The position numbers and the translations under genes are program-made. Below, piece after piece: positions 63,970 through 64,000 of a DNA stretch of 64,000 nucleotides; within the stretch, counting starts at the first letter, position 1; each line of letters begins with the position of its first letter. Under the pieces are notes generated by a model. It searched no databases, was not told where the DNA came from, and was given only the letters and a program-made list of their open reading frames with translations. The DNA comes from Rhizobacter sp. Root404 (lineage in GTDB: Bacteria; Pseudomonadota; Gammaproteobacteria; Burkholderiales; Burkholderiaceae_C). Location of the stretch: positions 1,096,430-1,160,429 of the forward strand of contig NZ_LMDS01000005.1 in NCBI RefSeq assembly GCF_001425865.1, in the 5' to 3' direction.

Positions 63970-64000
63970 GTACCGATCGCCCATCGCCGCCCACCCTCCC
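63966..64000 (+). CDS. Start of a probable anti-sigma factor gene (partial)
   Basis: ATG 63966 opens a frame (MSTDRPSPPTL) that runs off the window. Position right after an ECF sigma gene, as part of the same unit, is where anti-sigma factors lie, so that is the likely product. Eleven codons are too few for any motif. Confidence 0.5.
   Translation, partial: MSTDRPSPPTL

Overview
The window is high-GC DNA from a betaproteobacterium, most likely of the order Burkholderiales. This is inferred from the hpnCDE squalene genes, the ilv-pssA-leuA order, the sigma/DUF3619/DUF3106/RDD block and the glnB-nadE pair, all typical of that group. I could not run a search, so genus and family names rest on motifs and gene order.

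Layout: (1) 1-7366 is one end of a prophage related to T7-like podoviruses. A structural-gene tail, a holin-like gene, a gp18-like small terminase, an M15 endolysin and a gp19-like large terminase are followed by 1.4 kb of dense short repeats (the presumed joined genome ends). Small early or cargo genes come next, then a complete tRNA-Leu(UAG). The prophage ends at a host tRNA-Leu(UAG) gene cut just after its anticodon loop. (2) 7396-40050 is chromosomal core: an RND efflux pair, hpnCDE, a TIGR03790-type protein, IclR, PbpG, the branched-chain amino acid cluster ilvB-ilvH-ilvC-pssA-leuA2-leuA1 (all minus strand) with a leucine leader peptide and attenuator, a sigma factor block, dgkA, a LOG-family protein, glnB, nadE, a DUF482 protein, an M16 peptidase, soluble pyrophosphatase, and a membrane H+-pyrophosphatase fused to an OmpA-like domain. 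A DUF937-OmpA protein follows it. (3) At 40094 a 45-bp 3' fragment of tRNA-Pro(GGG), an integrase and an Xre/RES toxin-antitoxin pair mark the left end of an integrated island whose right end I could not find. Beyond it lie a TetR-controlled operon (alpha/beta-hydrolase fused to a glycosyltransferase, an MddA-like methyltransferase, a second hydrolase), a GNAT gene, an acyl-CoA-dehydrogenase-like flavoprotein with a divergent LysR gene, a LysR remnant and a large secreted subtilase. (4) 55623-64000 holds a LysR/YeiH pair and then a run of exported proteins ending in an ECF sigma factor and the start of a probable anti-sigma gene.

Main points: four sites of the form GGAATA-N17-GTC precede four exported-protein genes next to the ECF sigma gene, including the gene directly upstream of sigma. 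This suggests an autoregulated local regulon of unknown function. The H+-pyrophosphatase-OmpA fusion suggests a proton pump tied to peptidoglycan, with a paralogous OmpA domain in the next gene. The hydrolase-glycosyltransferase fusion operon may be an undescribed modification or detoxification pathway. The prophage appears to replace the tRNA it destroyed with its own. The leuA leader has mutually exclusive hairpins and a run of leucine codons.
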